Origin: Eutreptiella sp. 'Long Island Sound 2002'
Lineage: Eukaryota > Euglenozoa > Euglenophyceae > Eutreptiales > Eutreptiaceae
Direction of reading: 5' to 3'
NCBI GenBank assembly: GCA_964036045.1
Contig: OZ038381.1
Location: forward strand, 119,342,343-119,406,342
Length of the DNA stretch: 64,000 nt
Both the position numbers and the translations under genes were made by a program. Positions 1 through 14,700 of this stretch are shown one piece after another. Below the pieces are notes generated by a model, which saw nothing but the letters and a program-made list of their open reading frames with translations, searched no databases and was not told where the DNA came from. Each line of letters starts with the position of its first letter. Position 1 is the first letter of the stretch.

Positions 1-1040
1 GCCGCTTGAGTTGGGGTTAGGGACTCGCAATCCACGCTTTGTTGTGTGGCCCCTTGAGTTGGGGTTAGGGACTCACAATCCACGCTTTGTTGTGTGACCG
101 CTTGAGTTGGGGTTAGGGACTCGCAATCCACGCTTTGTTGTTTGGCCCCTTGAGTTGGGGTTAGGGACTCGCAATCCACGCTTTGTTGTGTGGCCCCTTG
201 AGTTGGGGTTAGGGACTCGCAATCCACGCTTTGTTGCGTGGCCCCTTGAGTTGGGGTTGGGGACTCGCAATCCACGCTTTGTTGCGTGGCCCCTTGAGTT
301 GGGGTTAGGGACTCGCAATCCACGCTTTGTTGTGTGACCGCTTGAGTTGGGGTTAGGGACTCGCAATCCACGCTTTGTTGTGTGGCCCCTTGAGTTGGGG
401 TTAGGGACTCGCAATCCACGCTTTGTTGTGTGGCCCCTTGAGTTGGGGTTAGGGACTCGCAATGCACGCTTTGTTGCGTGGCCGCTTGAGTTGGGGTTAG
501 GGACTCGCAATCCACGCTTTGTTGTGTGGCCCCTTGAGTTGGGGTTAGGGACTCACAATCCACGCTTTGTTGTGTGACCGCTTGAGTTGGGGTTAGGGAC
601 TCGCAATCCACGCTTTGTTGTTTGGCCCCTTGAGTTGGGGTTAGGGACTCGCAATCCACGCTTTGTTGTGTGGCCCCTTGAGTTGGGGTTAGGGACTCGC
701 AATCCACGCTTTGTTGCGTGGCCCCTTGAGTTGGGGTTGGGGACTCGCAATCCACGCTTTGTTGCGTGGCCCCTTGAGTTGGGGTTAGGGACTCACAATC
801 CACGCTTTGTTGTGTGGCCCCTTGAGTTGGGGTTAGGGACTCGCAATCCACGCTTTGTTGCGTTGATCTTTGAAGTGGGGTTAGGGACTCACAATCCACA
901 CTTTGTTGCGTGGCCCCTTGAGTTGGGGTTAGGGACTCGCAATGCACGCTTTGTTGCGTGGCCCCTTGAGTTGGGGTTAGGGACTCGCAATCCACGCTTT
1001 GTTGTGTGGCCCCTTGAGTTGGGGTTAGGGACTCGCAATC

Positions 1041-4000
1041 CACCTTGTTGCGTGGCCTCTTGAGTTGGGGTTAGGGACTCGCAATCCACGCTTTGTTGTG
1101 TGGCCCCTTGAGTTGGGGTTAGGGACTCGCAATCCACGCTTTGTTGTGTGGCCCCTTGAATTGGGGTTAGGGACTTGCAATCCACGCTTTGTTGCGTTGA
1201 TCTTTGAGTTGGGGTTAGGCACTCGCAATCCACGCTTTGTTGTGTGGCCCCTTGAGTTGGGGTTAGGGACTCGCAATCCACGCTTTGTTGCGTGGCCCCT
1301 TGAGTTGGGGTTAGGGACTCACAATCCAAACTTTGTTGCGTGGCCCCTTGAGTTTGGGTTAGGGACTCGCAATCCACGCTTTGTTGTGTGGCCCCTTGAG
1401 TGGGGGTTAGGGACTCGCAATCCACGCTTTGTTGCGTGGCCCCTTGAGTTGGGGTTAGGGACTCGCAATCCACGCTTTGTTGTCTGGCCCCTTGAGTTGG
1501 GGTTAGGGACTGGCAATCCACGCTTTGTTGCGTGGCCCCTTCAGTTGGGGTTAGGGACTCGCAATCCACGCTTTGTTGTGTGACCGCTTGAGTTGGTCTT
1601 AGGGACTCGCAATCCACGCTTTGTTGTGTGGCCCCTTGAGTTGGGGTTAGGGACTCGCAATCCACGCTTTGTTGTGTGGCCCCTTGATTTGGGGTTAGGG
1701 ACTCGCAATCCACGCTTTGTTGCGTGGCCGCTTGAGTTGGGGTTAGGGACTCGCAATCCACGCTTTGTTGTGTGGCCCCTTGAGTTGGGGTTAGGGACTC
1801 GCAATCCACGCTTTGTTGTGTGGCCCCTTGAGTTGGGGTTAGGGACTCGCAATCCACGCTTTGTTGTGTGGCCCCTTGAGTTGGGGTTAGGGACTCGCAA
1901 TCCACGCTTTGTTGTGTGGCCCCTTGAGTTGGGGTTAGGGACTCGCAATCCACGCTTTGTTGCGTGGCCCCTTGAGTTGGGGTTAGGGACTCACAATCCA
2001 CGCTTTGTTGTGTGGCCCCTTGAGTTGGGGTTAGGGACTCGCAATCCACGCTTTGTTGCGTTGATCTTTGAAGTGGGGTTAGGGACTCACAATCCACACT
2101 TTGTTGCGTGGCCCCTTGAGTTGGGGTTAGGGACTCGCAATGCACGCTTTGTTGCGTGGCCCCTTGAGTTGGGGTTAGGGACTCGCAATCCACACTTTGT
2201 TGTGTGGCCCCTTGAGTTGGGGTTAGGGACTCGCAATCCACCTTGTTGCGTGGCCTCTTGAGTTGGGGTTAGGGACTCGCAATCCACGCTTTGTTGTGTG
2301 GCCCCTTGAGTTGGGGTTAGGGACTCGCAATCCACGCTTTGTTGTGTGGCCCCTTAAATTGGGGTTAGGGACTTGCAATCCACGCTTTGTTGCGTTGATC
2401 TTTGAGTTGGGGTTAGGCACTCGCAATCCACGCTTTGTTGTGTGGCCCCTTGAGTTGGGGTTAGGGACTCGCAATCCACGCTTTGTTGCGTGGCCCCTTG
2501 AGTTGGGGTTAGGGACTCACAATCCAAACTTTGTTGCGTGGCCCCTTGAGTTTGGGTTAGGGACTCGCAATCCACGCTTTGTTGTGTGCCCCCTTGAGTT
2601 GGGGTTAGGGACTCGCAATCCACGCTTTGTTGTGTGGCCCCTTGAATTGGGGTTAGGGACTTGCAATCCACGCTTTGTTGCGTTGATCTTTGAGTTGGGG
2701 TTAGGCACTCGCAATCCACGCTTTGTTGTGTGGCCCCTTGAGTTGGGGTTAGGGACTCGCAATCCACGCTTTGTTGCGTGGCCCCTTGAGTTGGGGTTAG
2801 GGACTCACAATCCAAACTTTGTTGCGTGGCCCCTTGAGTTTGGGTTAGGGACTCGCAATCCACGCTTTGTTGTGTGGCCCCTTGAGTGGGGGTTAGGGAC
2901 TCGCAATCCACGCTTTGTTGCGTGGCCCCTTGAGTTGGGGTTAGGGACTCGCAATCCACGCTTTGTTGTCTGGCCCCTTGAGTTGGGGTTAGGGACTGGC
3001 AATCCACGCTTTGTTGCGTGGCCCCTTCAGTTGGGGTTAGGGACTCGCAATCCACGCTTTGTTGTGTGACCGCTTGAGTTGGTCTTAGGGACTCGCAATC
3101 CACGCTTTGTTGTGTGGCCCCTTGAGTTGGGGTTAGGGACTCGCAATCCACGCTTTGTTGTGTGGCCCCTTGATTTGGGGTTAGGGACTCGCAATCCACG
3201 CTTTGTTGCGTGGCCGCTTGAGTTGGGGTTAGGGACTCGCAATCCACGCTTTGTTGTGTGGCCCCTTGAGTTGGGGTTAGGGACTCGCAATCCACGCTTT
3301 GTTGTGTGGCCCCTTGAGTTGGGGTTAGGGACTCGCAATCCACGCTTTGTTGTGTGGCCCCTTGAGTTGGGGTTAGGGACTCGCAATCCACGCTTTGTTG
3401 TGTGGCCCCTTGAGTTGGGGTTAGGGACTCGCAATCCACGCTTTGTTGCGTGGCCCCTTGAGTTGGGGTTAGGGACTCACAATCCACGCTTTGTTGTGTG
3501 GCCCCTTGAGTTGGGGTTAGGGACTCGCAATCCACGCTTTGTTGCGTTGATCTTTGAAGTGGGGTTAGGGACTCACAATCCACACTTTGTTGCGTGGCCC
3601 CTTGAGTTGGGGTTAGGGACTCGCAATGCACGCTTTGTTGCGTGGCCCCTTGAGTTGGGGTTAGGGACTCGCAATCCACACTTTGTTGTGTGGCCCCTTG
3701 AGTTGGGGTTAGGGACTCGCAATCCACCTTGTTGCGTGGCCTCTTGAGTTGGGGTTAGGGACTCGCAATCCACGCTTTGTTGTGTGGCCCCTTGAGTTGG
3801 GGTTAGGGACTCGCAATCCACGCTTTGTTGTGTGGCCCCTTGAATTGGGGTTAGGGACTTGCAATCCACGCTTTGTTGCGTTGATCTTTGAGTTGGGGTT
3901 AGGCACTCGCAATCCACGCTTTGTTGTGTGGCCCCTTGAGTTGGGGTTAGGGACTCGCAATCCACGCTTTGTTGCGTGGCCCCTTGAGTTGGGGTTAGGG

Positions 4001-4400
4001 ACTCACAATCCAAACTTTGTTGCGTGGCCCCTTGAGTTTGGGTTAGGGACTCGCAATCCACGCTTTGTTGTGTGGCCCCTTGAGTGGGGGTTAGGGACTC
4101 GCAATCCACGCTTTGTTGCGTGGCCCCTTGAGTTGGGGTTAGGGACTCGCAATCCACGCTTTGTTGTCTGGTTCCTTGAGTTGGGGTTAGGGACTGGCAA
4201 TCCACGCTTTGTTGCGTGGCCCCTTCAGTTGGGGTTAGGGACTCGCAATCCACGCTTTGTTGTGTGACCGCTTGAGTTGGTCTTAGGGACTCGCAATCCA
4301 CGCTTTGTTGTGTGGCCCCTTGAGTTGGGGTTAGGGACTCGCAATCCACGCTTTGTTGTGTGGCCCCTTGATTTGGGGTTAGGGACTCGCAATCCACGCT
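1041..4400 (+). repeat. Higher-order repeat block, copies spaced 1,198 and 1,486 bp
   Basis: The variant junction CACCTTGTTGCGTGGCCTCT recurs at 1041, 2239 and 3725, followed each time by the same succession of private monomer variants. Spacings are 1,198 bp (25 monomers minus the 2-bp deletion) and 1,486 bp. The 288-bp difference is exactly six monomers, and an extra six-monomer segment is visible at about 2600-2890. The third copy loses similarity near 4400. This is the pattern expected from unequal exchange of multi-monomer blocks. Confidence 0.85.
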
Positions 4401-4570
4401 TTGTTGCGTGGCCCCTTGAGTTGGGGTTAGGGCTTCGCAATCCACGCTTTGTTGCGTGGCCCCTTGAGTTGAGGTTAGGGACTCGCAATCCACGCTTTGT
4501 TGCGTGGCCCCTTGAGTTGGGGTTAGGGACTCGCAATCCACGCTTTGTTGCGTGGCCCCTTGAGTTGGGT

Positions 4571-7500
4571 TAGCAACTCACAATCCACACTTTGTTGCGT
4601 GGCCCCTTGAGTTGGGGTTAGGGACTCGCAATCCACGCTTTGTTGCGTGGCCCCTTGAGTTGGGGTTAGGGACTCGCAATCCACGCTTTGTTGCGTGGCC
4701 CCTTGAGTTGGGGCTACGGACTCGCAATCCACGCTTTGTTGCGTGGCCCCTTGATTTGGGGTTAGTGACTCGCAATCCACGCTTTGTTGCGTGGCCCCTT
4801 AAGTTGGAGTTAGGGACTCGTAATCCACGCTTTGTTGTGTGGCCCCTTGAGTTGGGGTTAGGGACTCGCAATCCACGCTTTGTTGCGTGGCCCCTTTAGT
4901 TGGGGTGAGGAACTCACAATCCAAACTTTGTTGCGTGGCCCGTTGAGTTGGGGTTGGGGACTCGCAATCCACGCTTTGTTGCGTGGCTGCTTGAGTTGGG
5001 GTTAGGGACTGGCAATCCACGCTTTGTTGTGTGGCCCCTTGAGTTGGGGTTAGGGACTCGCAATCCACGCTTTGTTGTGTGGCCGCTTGAGTTGGGGTTA
5101 GGGACTCGCAATCCACGCTTTGTTGCGTGGCCCCTTGAATTCGGGTTAGGGACTCGCAATCCACGCTTTGTTGCGTGGCCCCTTGAGTTGGGGTTAGGGA
5201 CTCGCAATCCACGCTTTGTTGCGTGGCCCCTTGAGTTGGGGTTGGGGACTCGCAATCCACGCTTTGTTGCGTGGCCCCTTGAGTTGGGGTTAGGGACTCA
5301 CAATCCACGCTTTGTTGTGTGGCCCCTTGAGTTGGGGTTAGGGACTCGCAATCCACGCTTTGTTGCGTGGCCCCTTGAGTTGGGGTTAGGGACTCACAAT
5401 CCACACTTTGTTGCGTGGCCCCTTGAGTTGGGGTTAGGGACTCGCAATCCACGCTTTGTTGCGTGGCCCCTTGAGTTGGGGTTAGGGACTCGCAATCCAC
5501 GCTTTGTTGTGTGGCCCCTTGATTTGGGGTTAGGGACTCGCAATCCACGCTTTGTTGCGTGGCCCCTTGAGTTGGGGTTAGGGCTTCGCAATCCACGCTT
5601 TGTTGCGTGGCCCCTTGAGTTGGGGTTAGGGACTCGCAATCCACGCTTTGTTGCGTGGCCCCTTGAGTTGGGGTTAGGGACTCGCAATCCACGCTTTGTT
5701 GCGTGGCCCCTTGAGTTGGGTTAGCAACTCACAATCCACACTTTGTTGCGTGGCCCCTTGAGTTGCGGTTAGGGACTCGCAATCCACCTTGTTGCGTGGC
5801 CCCTTGAGTTGGGGTTAGGGACTCGCAATCCACGCTTTGTTGCGTGGCCCCTTGAGTTGGGGCTACGGACTCGCAATCCACGCTTTGTTGCGTGGCCCCT
5901 TGATTTGGGGTTAGTGACTCGCAATCCACGCTTTGTTGCGTGGCCCCTTAAGTTGGGGTTGGGGACTCGTAATCCACGCTTTGTTGTGTGGCCCCTTGAG
6001 TTGGGGTTAGGGACTCGCAATCCACGCTTTGTTGCGTGGCCCCTTGAATTCGGGTTAGGGACTCGCAATCCACGCTTTGTTGCGTGGCCCCTTGAGTTGG
6101 GGTTAGGGACTCGCAATCCACGCTTTGTTGTGTGGCCGCTTGAGTTGGGGTTAGGGACTCGCAATCCACGCTTTGTTGCGTGGCCCCTTGAATTCGGGTT
6201 AGGGACTCGCAATCCACGCTTTGTTGCGTGGCCCCTTGAGTTGGGGTTAGGGACTCGCAATCCACGCTTTGTTGTGTGGCCCCTTGAGTTGGGGTTAGGG
6301 CTTCGCAATCCACGCTTTGTTGCGTGGCCCCTTGAATTCGGGTTAGGGACTCGCAATCCACGCTTTGTTGCGTGGCCCCTTGAGTTGGGGTTAGGGACTC
6401 GCAATCCACGCTTTGTTGCGTGGCCCCTTGAGTTGGGGTTGGGGACTCGCAATCCTCGCTTTGTTGCGTGGCCCCTTGAGTTGGGGTTAGGGACTCACAA
6501 TCCACGCTTTGTTGTGTGGCCCCTTGAGTTGGGGTTAGGGACTCGCAATCCACGCTTTGTTGCGTGGCCCCTTGAGTTGGGGTTAGGGACTCACAATCCA
6601 CACTTTGTTGCGTGGCCCCTTGAGTTGGGGTTAGGGACTCGCAATCCACGCTTTGTTGCGTGGCCCCTTGAGTTGGGGTTAGGGACTCGCAATCCACGCT
6701 TTGTTGTGTGGCCCCTTGATTTGGGGTTAGGGACTCGCAATCCACGCTTTGTTGCGTGGCCCCTTGAGTTGGGGTTAGGGCTTCGCAATCCACGCTTTGT
6801 TGCGTGGCCCCTTGAGTTGGGGTTAGGGACTCGCAATCCACGCTTTGTTGCGTGGCCCCTTGAGTTGGGGTTAGGGACTCGCAATCCACGCTTTGTTGCG
6901 TGGCCCCTTGAGTTGGGTTAGCAACTCACAATCCACACTTTGTTGCGTGGCCCCTTGAGTTGGGGTTAGGGACTCGCAATCCACCTTGTTGCGTGGCCCC
7001 TTGAGTTGGGGTTAGGGACTCGCAATCCACGCTTTGTTGCGTGGCCCCTTGAGTTGGGGCTACGGACTCGCAATCCACGCTTTGTTGCGTGGCCCCTTGA
7101 TTTGGGGTTAGTGACTCGCAATCCACGCTTTGTTGCGTGGCCCCTTAAGTTGGGGTTGGGGACTCGTAATCCACGCTTTGTTGTGTGGCCCCTTGAGTTG
7201 GGGTTAGGGACTCGCAATCCACGCTTTGTTGCGTGGCCCCTTGAATTCGGGTTAGGGACTCGCAATCCACGCTTTGTTGCGTGGCCCCTTGAGTTGGGGT
7301 TAGGGACTCGCAATCCACGCTTTGTTGCGTGGCCCCTTGAGTTGGGGTTGGGGACTCGCAATCCACGCTTTGTTGCGTGGGCCCTTGAGTTGGGGTTAGG
7401 GACTCACAATCCACGCTTTGTTGTGTGGCCCCTTGAGTTGGGGTTAGGGACTCGCAATCCACGCTTTGTTGCGTGGCCCCTTGAGTTGGGGTTAGGGACT

Positions 7501-9000
7501 CACAATCCACACTTTGTTGCGTGGCCCCTTGAGTTGGGGTTAGGGACTCGCAATCCACGCTTTGTTGCGTGGCCCCTTGAGTTGGGGTTAGGGACTCGCA
7601 ATCCACGCTTTGTTGTGTGGCCCCTTGAGTTGGGGTTAGGGACTGGCAATCCACCTTGTTGCGTGGCCTCTTGAGTTGGGGTTAGGGACTCGCAATCCAC
7701 GCTTTGTTGTGTGGCCCCTTGAGTTGGGGTTAGGGACTCGCAATCCACGCTTTGTTGCGTGGCCCCTTGAATTGGGGTTAGGGACTTGCAATCCACGCTT
7801 TGTTGCGTTGATCCTTGAGTTGGGGTTAGGGACTCGCAATCCACGCTTTGTTGTGTGGCCCCTTGAGTTGGGGTTAGGGACTCGCAATCCACGCTTTGTT
7901 GCGTGGCCCCTTGAGTTCGGGTTAGGGACTCGCAATCCACCTTGTTGCGTGGCCCCTTGAGTTGGGGTTAGGGACTGGCAATCCACGCTTTGTTGTGTGG
8001 CCCCTTGAGTTGGGGTTAGGGACTCGCAATCCACGCTTTGTTGTGTGGCCGCTTGAGTTGGGGTTAGGGACTCGCAATCCACGCTTTGTTGCGTGGCCCC
8101 TTGAATTCGGGTTAGGGACTCGCAATCCACGCTTTGTTGCGTGGCCCCTTGAGTTGGGGTCAGGGACTCGCAATCCACGCTTTGTTGCGTGGCCCCTTGA
8201 GTTGGGGTTGGGAACTCACAATCCAAACTTTGTTGCGTGGCCCGTTGAGTTGGGGTTGGGGACTCGCAATCCACGCTTTGTTGCGTGGCTGCTTGAGTTG
8301 GGGTTAGGGACTGGCAATCCACGCTTTGTTGTGTGGCCCCTTGAGTTGGGGTTAGGGACTCGCAATCCACGCTTTGTTGTGTGGCCGCTTGAGTTGGGGT
8401 TAGGGACTCGCAATCCACGCTTTGTTGCGTGGCCCCTTGAATTCGGGTTAGGGACTCGCAATCCACGCTTTGTTGCGTGGCCCCTTGAGTTGGGGTTAGG
8501 GACTCGCAATCCACGCTTTGTTGCGTGGCCCCTTGAGTTGGGGTTGGGGACTCGCAATCCACGCTTTGTTGCGTGGCCCCTTGAGTTGGGGTTAGGGACT
8601 CACAATCCACGCTTTGTTGTGTGGCCCCTTGAGTTGGGGTTAGGGACTCGCAATCCACGCTTTGTTGCGTGGCCCCTTGAGTTGGGGTTAGGGACTCACA
8701 ATCCACACTTTGTTGCGTGGCCCCTTGAGTTGGGGTTAGGGACTCGCAATCCACGCTTTGTTGCGTGGCCCCTTGAGTTGGGGTTAGGGACTCGCAAACC
8801 ACGCTTTGTTGTGTGGCCCCTTGAGTTGGGGTTAGGGACTCGCAATCCACCTTGTTGCGTGGCCTCTTGAGTTGGGGTTAGGGACTCGCAATCCACGCTT
8901 TGTTGTGTGGCCCCTTGAGTTGGGGTTAGGGACTCGCAATCCACGCTTTGTTGCGTGGCCCCTTGAATTGGGGTTAGGGACTTGCAATCCACGCTTTGTT
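4571..9000 (+). repeat. Higher-order repeat block, 1,151 and 1,197 bp periods
   Basis: The variant TAGCAACTCACAATCCACAC occurs at 4571, 5722 and 6919. The spacing of 1,151 bp is 24 monomers minus 1 bp, and 1,197 bp is 25 monomers minus 3 bp. The CACCTTGTTGCGTGGCCTCT junction recurs at 7652 and 8849, again 1,197 bp apart. A segment at about 4914-5255 reappears at 8216-8557. These blocks share indels and substitutions, so they were copied as units. Confidence 0.8.
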
Positions 9001-11744
9001 GCGTTGATCCTTGAGTTGGGGTTAGGGACTCGCAATCCACGCTTTGTTGTGTGGCCCCTTGAGTTCGGGTTAGGGACTCGCAATCCACGCTTTGTTGCGT
9101 GGCCCCTTGAGTTGGCGTTAGGGACTCGCAATCCACGCTTTGTTGTCTGGCCCCTTGAGTTGGGGTTAGGGACTCGCAATCCACGCTTTGTTGTCTGGCC
9201 CCTTGAGTTGGGGTTAGGGACTCGCAATCCACGCTTTGTTGCGTGGCCCCTTGAATTGGGGTTAGGGACTCGCAATCCACGCTTTGTTGCGTGGCCCCTT
9301 GAGTTGGGGTTAGGGACTCGCAATCCAGGCTTTGTTGCGTGCCCCCTTAAGTTGGGGTTAGGGACTCGCAATCCACGCTTTGTTGCGTGGCCCCTTGAGT
9401 TGGGGTTGGGGACTCGCAATCCACGCTTTGTTTTGTGGCCCCTTGAGTTGGGGTTAGGGACTTGCAATCCACGCTTTGTTGCGTGGCCCCTTGAGTTGGC
9501 GTTAGTGACTCGCCATCCACGCTTTGTTGCGTGGCCCCTTGAGTTGGGGTTAGGGACTCGCAATCCACGCTTTGTTGTGTGGCCCCTCGAGTTGGGGTTA
9601 GGGACTCGCAATCCACGCTTTGTTGCGTGGCCCCTTGAGTTGGGGTTAGGGACTCACAATCCAAACTTTGTTGCGTGGCCCCTTGAGTTGGGGTTAGGGA
9701 CTCGCAATCCAGGCTTTGTTGCGTGCCCCCTTAAGTTGGGGTTAGGGACTCGCAATCCACGCTTTGTTGCGTGGCCCCTTGAGTTGGGGTTGGGGACTCG
9801 CAATCCACGCTTTGTTTTGTGGCCCCTTGAGTTGGGGTTAGGGACTTGCAATCCACGCTTTGTTGCGTGGCCCCTTGAGTTGGCGTTAGTGACTCGCCAT
9901 CCACGCTTTGTTGCGTGGCCCCTTGAGTTGGGGTTAGGGACTCGCAATCCACGCTTTGTTGTCTGGCCCCTTGAGTTGGGGTTAGGGACTGGCAATCCAC
10001 GCTTTGTTGCGTGGCCCCTTGAGTTGGGGTTAGGGACTCGCAATCCTCGCTTTGTTGTGTGACCGCTTGAGTTGGTCTTAGGGACTCGCAATCCACGCTT
10101 TGTTGTGTGGCCCCTTGAGTTGGGGTTAGGGCTTCGCAATCCACGCTTTGTTGTGTGGCCCCTTGAGTTGGGTTAGGGACTCGGAATGCACGCTTTGTTG
10201 TGTGGCATGTTGAGTTGGGGTTAGGGACTCGCAATCCACGCTTTGATGCGTGGCCCCTTGAGTTAGGGTTAGGGACTCGCAATCCACGCTTTGTTGTGTG
10301 GCCCCTTGAGTTGGGGTTAGGGACTCGCAATCCAGGCTTTGTTGCGTGGCCCCTTGAGTTGGGGTTAGGGACTCGCGATCCACCCTTTGTTGTGTGGCCC
10401 CTTGAGTTGGGTTGGGACTCGCAATGCACGCTTTGTTGTGTGGCCCCTTGAATTGGGGTTAGGGACTTGCAATCCACGCTTTGTTGCGTGGCCCCTTGAG
10501 TTGGGGTTAGGGACTCGCAATCCACGCTTTGTTGCGTGGCCCCTTGACTTGGGGTTAGGGACTCGCAATCCACGCTTTGTTGCGTGGCCCCTTGAGTTGG
10601 GGTTAGGGACTCGCAATCCACGCTTTGTTGTGTGGCCTCTTGAGTTGGGGTTAGGGACCCACAATCCACGCTTTTTTGTGTGGCCCCTTGAGTTGGGGTT
10701 AGGGACTCGCAATCCACGCTTTGTTGCGTGGCCCCTTGAGTTGGGGTTAGGGACTCGCAATCCACGCTTTGTTGTGTGGCCCCTTGAGTTGGGTTAGGGA
10801 CTCGCAGTCCAGGCTTTGTTGCGTGGCCGCTTGAGTTGGGGTTAGGGACTCGCAATCCACGCTTTGTTGCGTGGCCCCTTGAGTTGGGGTTAGGGACTCG
10901 CAATCCACGCTTTTTTGTGTGGCCCCTTGAGTTGGGGTTAGGGACTCGCAATCCACGCTTTGTTGCGTGGCCCCTTGAGTTGGGGCTAGGGACTCGCAAT
11001 CCACGCTTTGTTGCATGGCCCCTTGAGTTGGGGTTAGGGACTCACAATCCACGGTTTGTTGTGTGGCCCCTTGAGTTGGGGTTAGGGACTCGCAATCCAC
11101 GCTTTGTTGCGTGGCCCCTTGAGTTGCGGTTAGGGACTCGCAATCCACGCTTTGTTGTGTGGCCCCTTGAGTTGGGTTAGGGACTCGCAATGCACGCTTT
11201 GTTGCGTGGCCGCTTGAGTTGGGGTTAGGGACTCGCAATCCACGCTTTGTTGCGTGGCCCCTTCAGTTGGGGTTAGGGACTCGCAATCCACGCTTTGTTG
11301 TGTGGCCCCTTGAGTTGGGGTTAGGGACTCGCAATCCACGCTTTGTTGCGTGGCCCCTTGAGTTGGGGTTAGGGACTCGCAATCCATGCTTTGTTGCGTG
11401 GCCCCTTGAGTTGGGGTTAGGGACTCACAATCCACGCTTTGTTGTGTGGCCCCTTGAGTTGGGGTTAGGGACTCGCAATCCAGGCTTTGTTGCGTGGCCC
11501 CTTGAGTTGGGGTTAGGGACTCGTAATCCACGCTTTGTTGCGTGGCCCCTTGAATTGGGGTTAGGGACTCGCAATCCACGCTTTGTTGCGTGGCCCCTTG
11601 AGTTGGGGTTAGGGACTCGCAATCCACGCTTTGTTGCATGGCCCCTTGAGTTGGGGTTAGGGACTCGCAATCCACGCTTTGTTGCGTGGCCCCTTGAGTT
11701 GGGGTTAGGGACTCGCAATCCACCTTGTTGGCTGGCCCCTTGAG

Positions 11745-14700
11745 TTGGGGTTAGTGACACGCAATCCAAGCTTTGTTGCATGGCCCCTTGAATTGGGGTT
11801 AGGGACTCGCAATCCACGCTTTGTTGCGTGGCCCCTTGAGTTGGGGTTAGGGACTCGCAATCCACGCTTTGTTGCATGGCCCCTTGAGTTGGGGTTAGGG
11901 ACTCGCAATCCACGCTTTGTTGTGTGGCCCCTTGAGTTGGGGTTAGGGACTTGCAATCCACGCTTTGTTGTGTGGCCTCTTGAGTTGGGGTTAGGGACTC
12001 ACAATCCACGCTTTGTTGTCCGGCCCCTTGAGTCCGGGCTAGGGACTCGCAATCCACGCTTTGTTGCGTGGCCCCTTGAGTCCGGGTTAGGGACTCGCAA
12101 TCCACGCTTTGTTGCGTGGCCCCGTGAGTTGGGGTTAGGGACTCGCAATCCACGCTTTGTTGTGTGGCCCCTTGAGTTGGGGTTAGCGACTCGCAATCCA
12201 CGCTTTGTTGCGTTGATCCTTGAAGTGGGGTTAGGGACTCGCAATCCACGCTTTGTTGCGTGGCCCCTTGAGTTCAGGTTAGGGACTCGCAATCCACGCT
12301 TTGTTGTGTGGCCCCTTGAGTTGGGGTTAGGGACTCGCAATCCACGCTTTGTTGCGTGGCCCCTTGACTTGGGGTTAGGGACTCACAATCGACACTTTGT
12401 TGCGTGGCCCCTTGAGTTGGGGTTAGGGACTCGCAATCCACGCTTTGTTGCGTTGATCCTTGAGTTGGGGTTAGGGACTCGCAATCCACGCTTTGTTGTG
12501 TGGCCCCTTGAGTTGGGGTTAGGGACTCGCAATCCACGCTTTGTTGTGTGGCCCCTTGAGTTGGGGTTAGGGACTCGCAATCCACGCTTTGTTGTGTGGC
12601 CCCTTGAGTTGGGGTTAGGGACTCACAATCCACGCTTTGTTGTGTGGCCCCTTGAGTTGGGGTTAGGGACTCACAATCCACGCTTTGTTGTGTGGCCCCT
12701 TGAGTTGGGGTTAGGGACTCGCAATGCACGCTTTGTTGCGTGGCCCCTTGAGTTGGGGTTAGGGACTCGCAATCCACGCTTTGTTGTATGGCCCCCTGAG
12801 TTGGGGTTAGGGACTCGCAATCCACGCTTTGTTGTGTGGCCCCTTGAGTTGGGGTTAGGGACTCGCAATCCACGCTTTGTTGCGTGGCCACTTGAGTTGG
12901 GGTTAGGGACTCGCAATCCACGCTTTGTTGTGTGGCCGCTTGAGTTGGCGTTAGGGACTCGCAATCCACGCTTTGTTGCGTGGCCCCTTGAGTTCGGGTT
13001 AGGGACTCGCAATCCACGCTTTGTTGCGTGGCCCCTTGAGTTGGGGTTAGGGACTCACAATCCACGCTTTGTTGTCTGGCCCCTTGAGTTGGGGTTAGGG
13101 ACTCGCAATCCACGCTTTGTTGCGTGGCCCCTTGAATTGGGGTTAGGGACTCGCAATCCACGCTTTGTTGCGTGGCCCCTTGAGTTGGGGTTAGGGACTC
13201 GCAATCCAGGCTGTGTTGCGTGCCCCCTTGAGTTGGGGTTAGGGACTCGCAATCCACGCTTTGTTGCGTGGCCCCTTGAGTTGGGGTTAGGGACTCGCAA
13301 TCCACGCTTTGTTGCGTTGATCCTTGAAGTGGGGTTAGGGACTCGCAATCCACGCTTTGTTGCGTGGCCCCTTGAGTTGAGGTTAGGGACTCGCAATCCA
13401 CGCTTTGTTGTGTGGCCCCTTGAGTTGGGGTTAGGGACTCGCAATCCACGCTTTGTTGCGTGGCCCCTTGACTTGGGGTTAGGGACTCACAATCGACACT
13501 TTGTTGCGTGGCCCCTTGAGTTGGGGTTAGGGATTCGCAATCCACGCTTTGTTGCGTTGATCCTTGAGTTGGGGTTAGGGACTCGCAATCCACGCTTTGT
13601 TGTGTGGCCCCTTGAGTTGGGGTTAGGGACTCGCAATCCACGCTTTGTTGTGTGGCCCCTTGAGTTGGGGTTAGGGACTCGCAATCCACGCTTTGTTGTG
13701 TGGCCCCTTGAGTTGGGGTTAGGGACTCACAATCCACGCTTTGTTGTGTGGCCCCTTGAGTTGGGGTTAGGGACTCACAATCCACGCTTTGTTGTGTGGC
13801 CCCTTGAGTTGGGGTTAGGGACTCGCAATGCACGCTTTGTTGCGTGGCCCCTTGAGTTGGGGTTAGGGACTCGCAATCCACGCTTTGTTGTGTGGCCCCT
13901 TGAGTTGGGGTTAGGGACTCGCAATCCACGCTTTGTTGTGTGGCCCCTTGAGTTGGGGTTAGGGACTCGCAATCCACGCTTTGTTGCGTGGCCCCTTGAG
14001 TTGGGGTTAGGGACTCGCAATCCACGCTTTGTTGCGTTGATCCTTGAAGTGGGGTTAGGGACTCGCAATCCACGCTTTGTTGTGTGGCCGCTTGAGTTGG
14101 CGTTAGGGACTCGCAATCCACGCTTTGTTGCGTGGCCCCTTGAGTTCGGGTTAGGGACTCGCAATCCACGCTTTGTTGCGTGGCCCCTTGAGTTGGGGTT
14201 AGGGACTCGCAATCCACGCTTTGTTGTCTGGCCCCTTGAGTTGGGGTTAGGGACTCGCAATCCACGCTTTGTTGCGTGGCCCCTTGAATTGGGGTTAGGG
14301 ACTCGCAATCCACGCTTTGTTGTGTGGCCCCTTGAGTTGGGGTTAGGGACTCGCAATCCAGGCTTTGTTGCGTGCCCCCTTGAGTTGGGGTTAGGGACTC
14401 GCAATCCACGCTTTGTTGCGTGGCCCCTTGAGTTGGGGTTAGGGACTCGCAATCCACGCTTTGTTGCATGGCCCCTTGAGTTGGGGTTAGGGACTCACAA
14501 TCTAAACTTTGTTGTGTGGCCCCTTGAGTTGGGGTTAGGGACTCGCAATCCACGCTTTGTTGTGTGGCCTCTTGAGTTGGGGTTAGGGACTCACAATCCA
14601 CGCTTTGTTGTCCGGCCCCTTGAGTTGGGGTTAGGGACTCGCAATCCACGCTTTGTTGCGTGGCCCCTTGAGTTGGGGTTAGGGACTCGCAATCCACGCT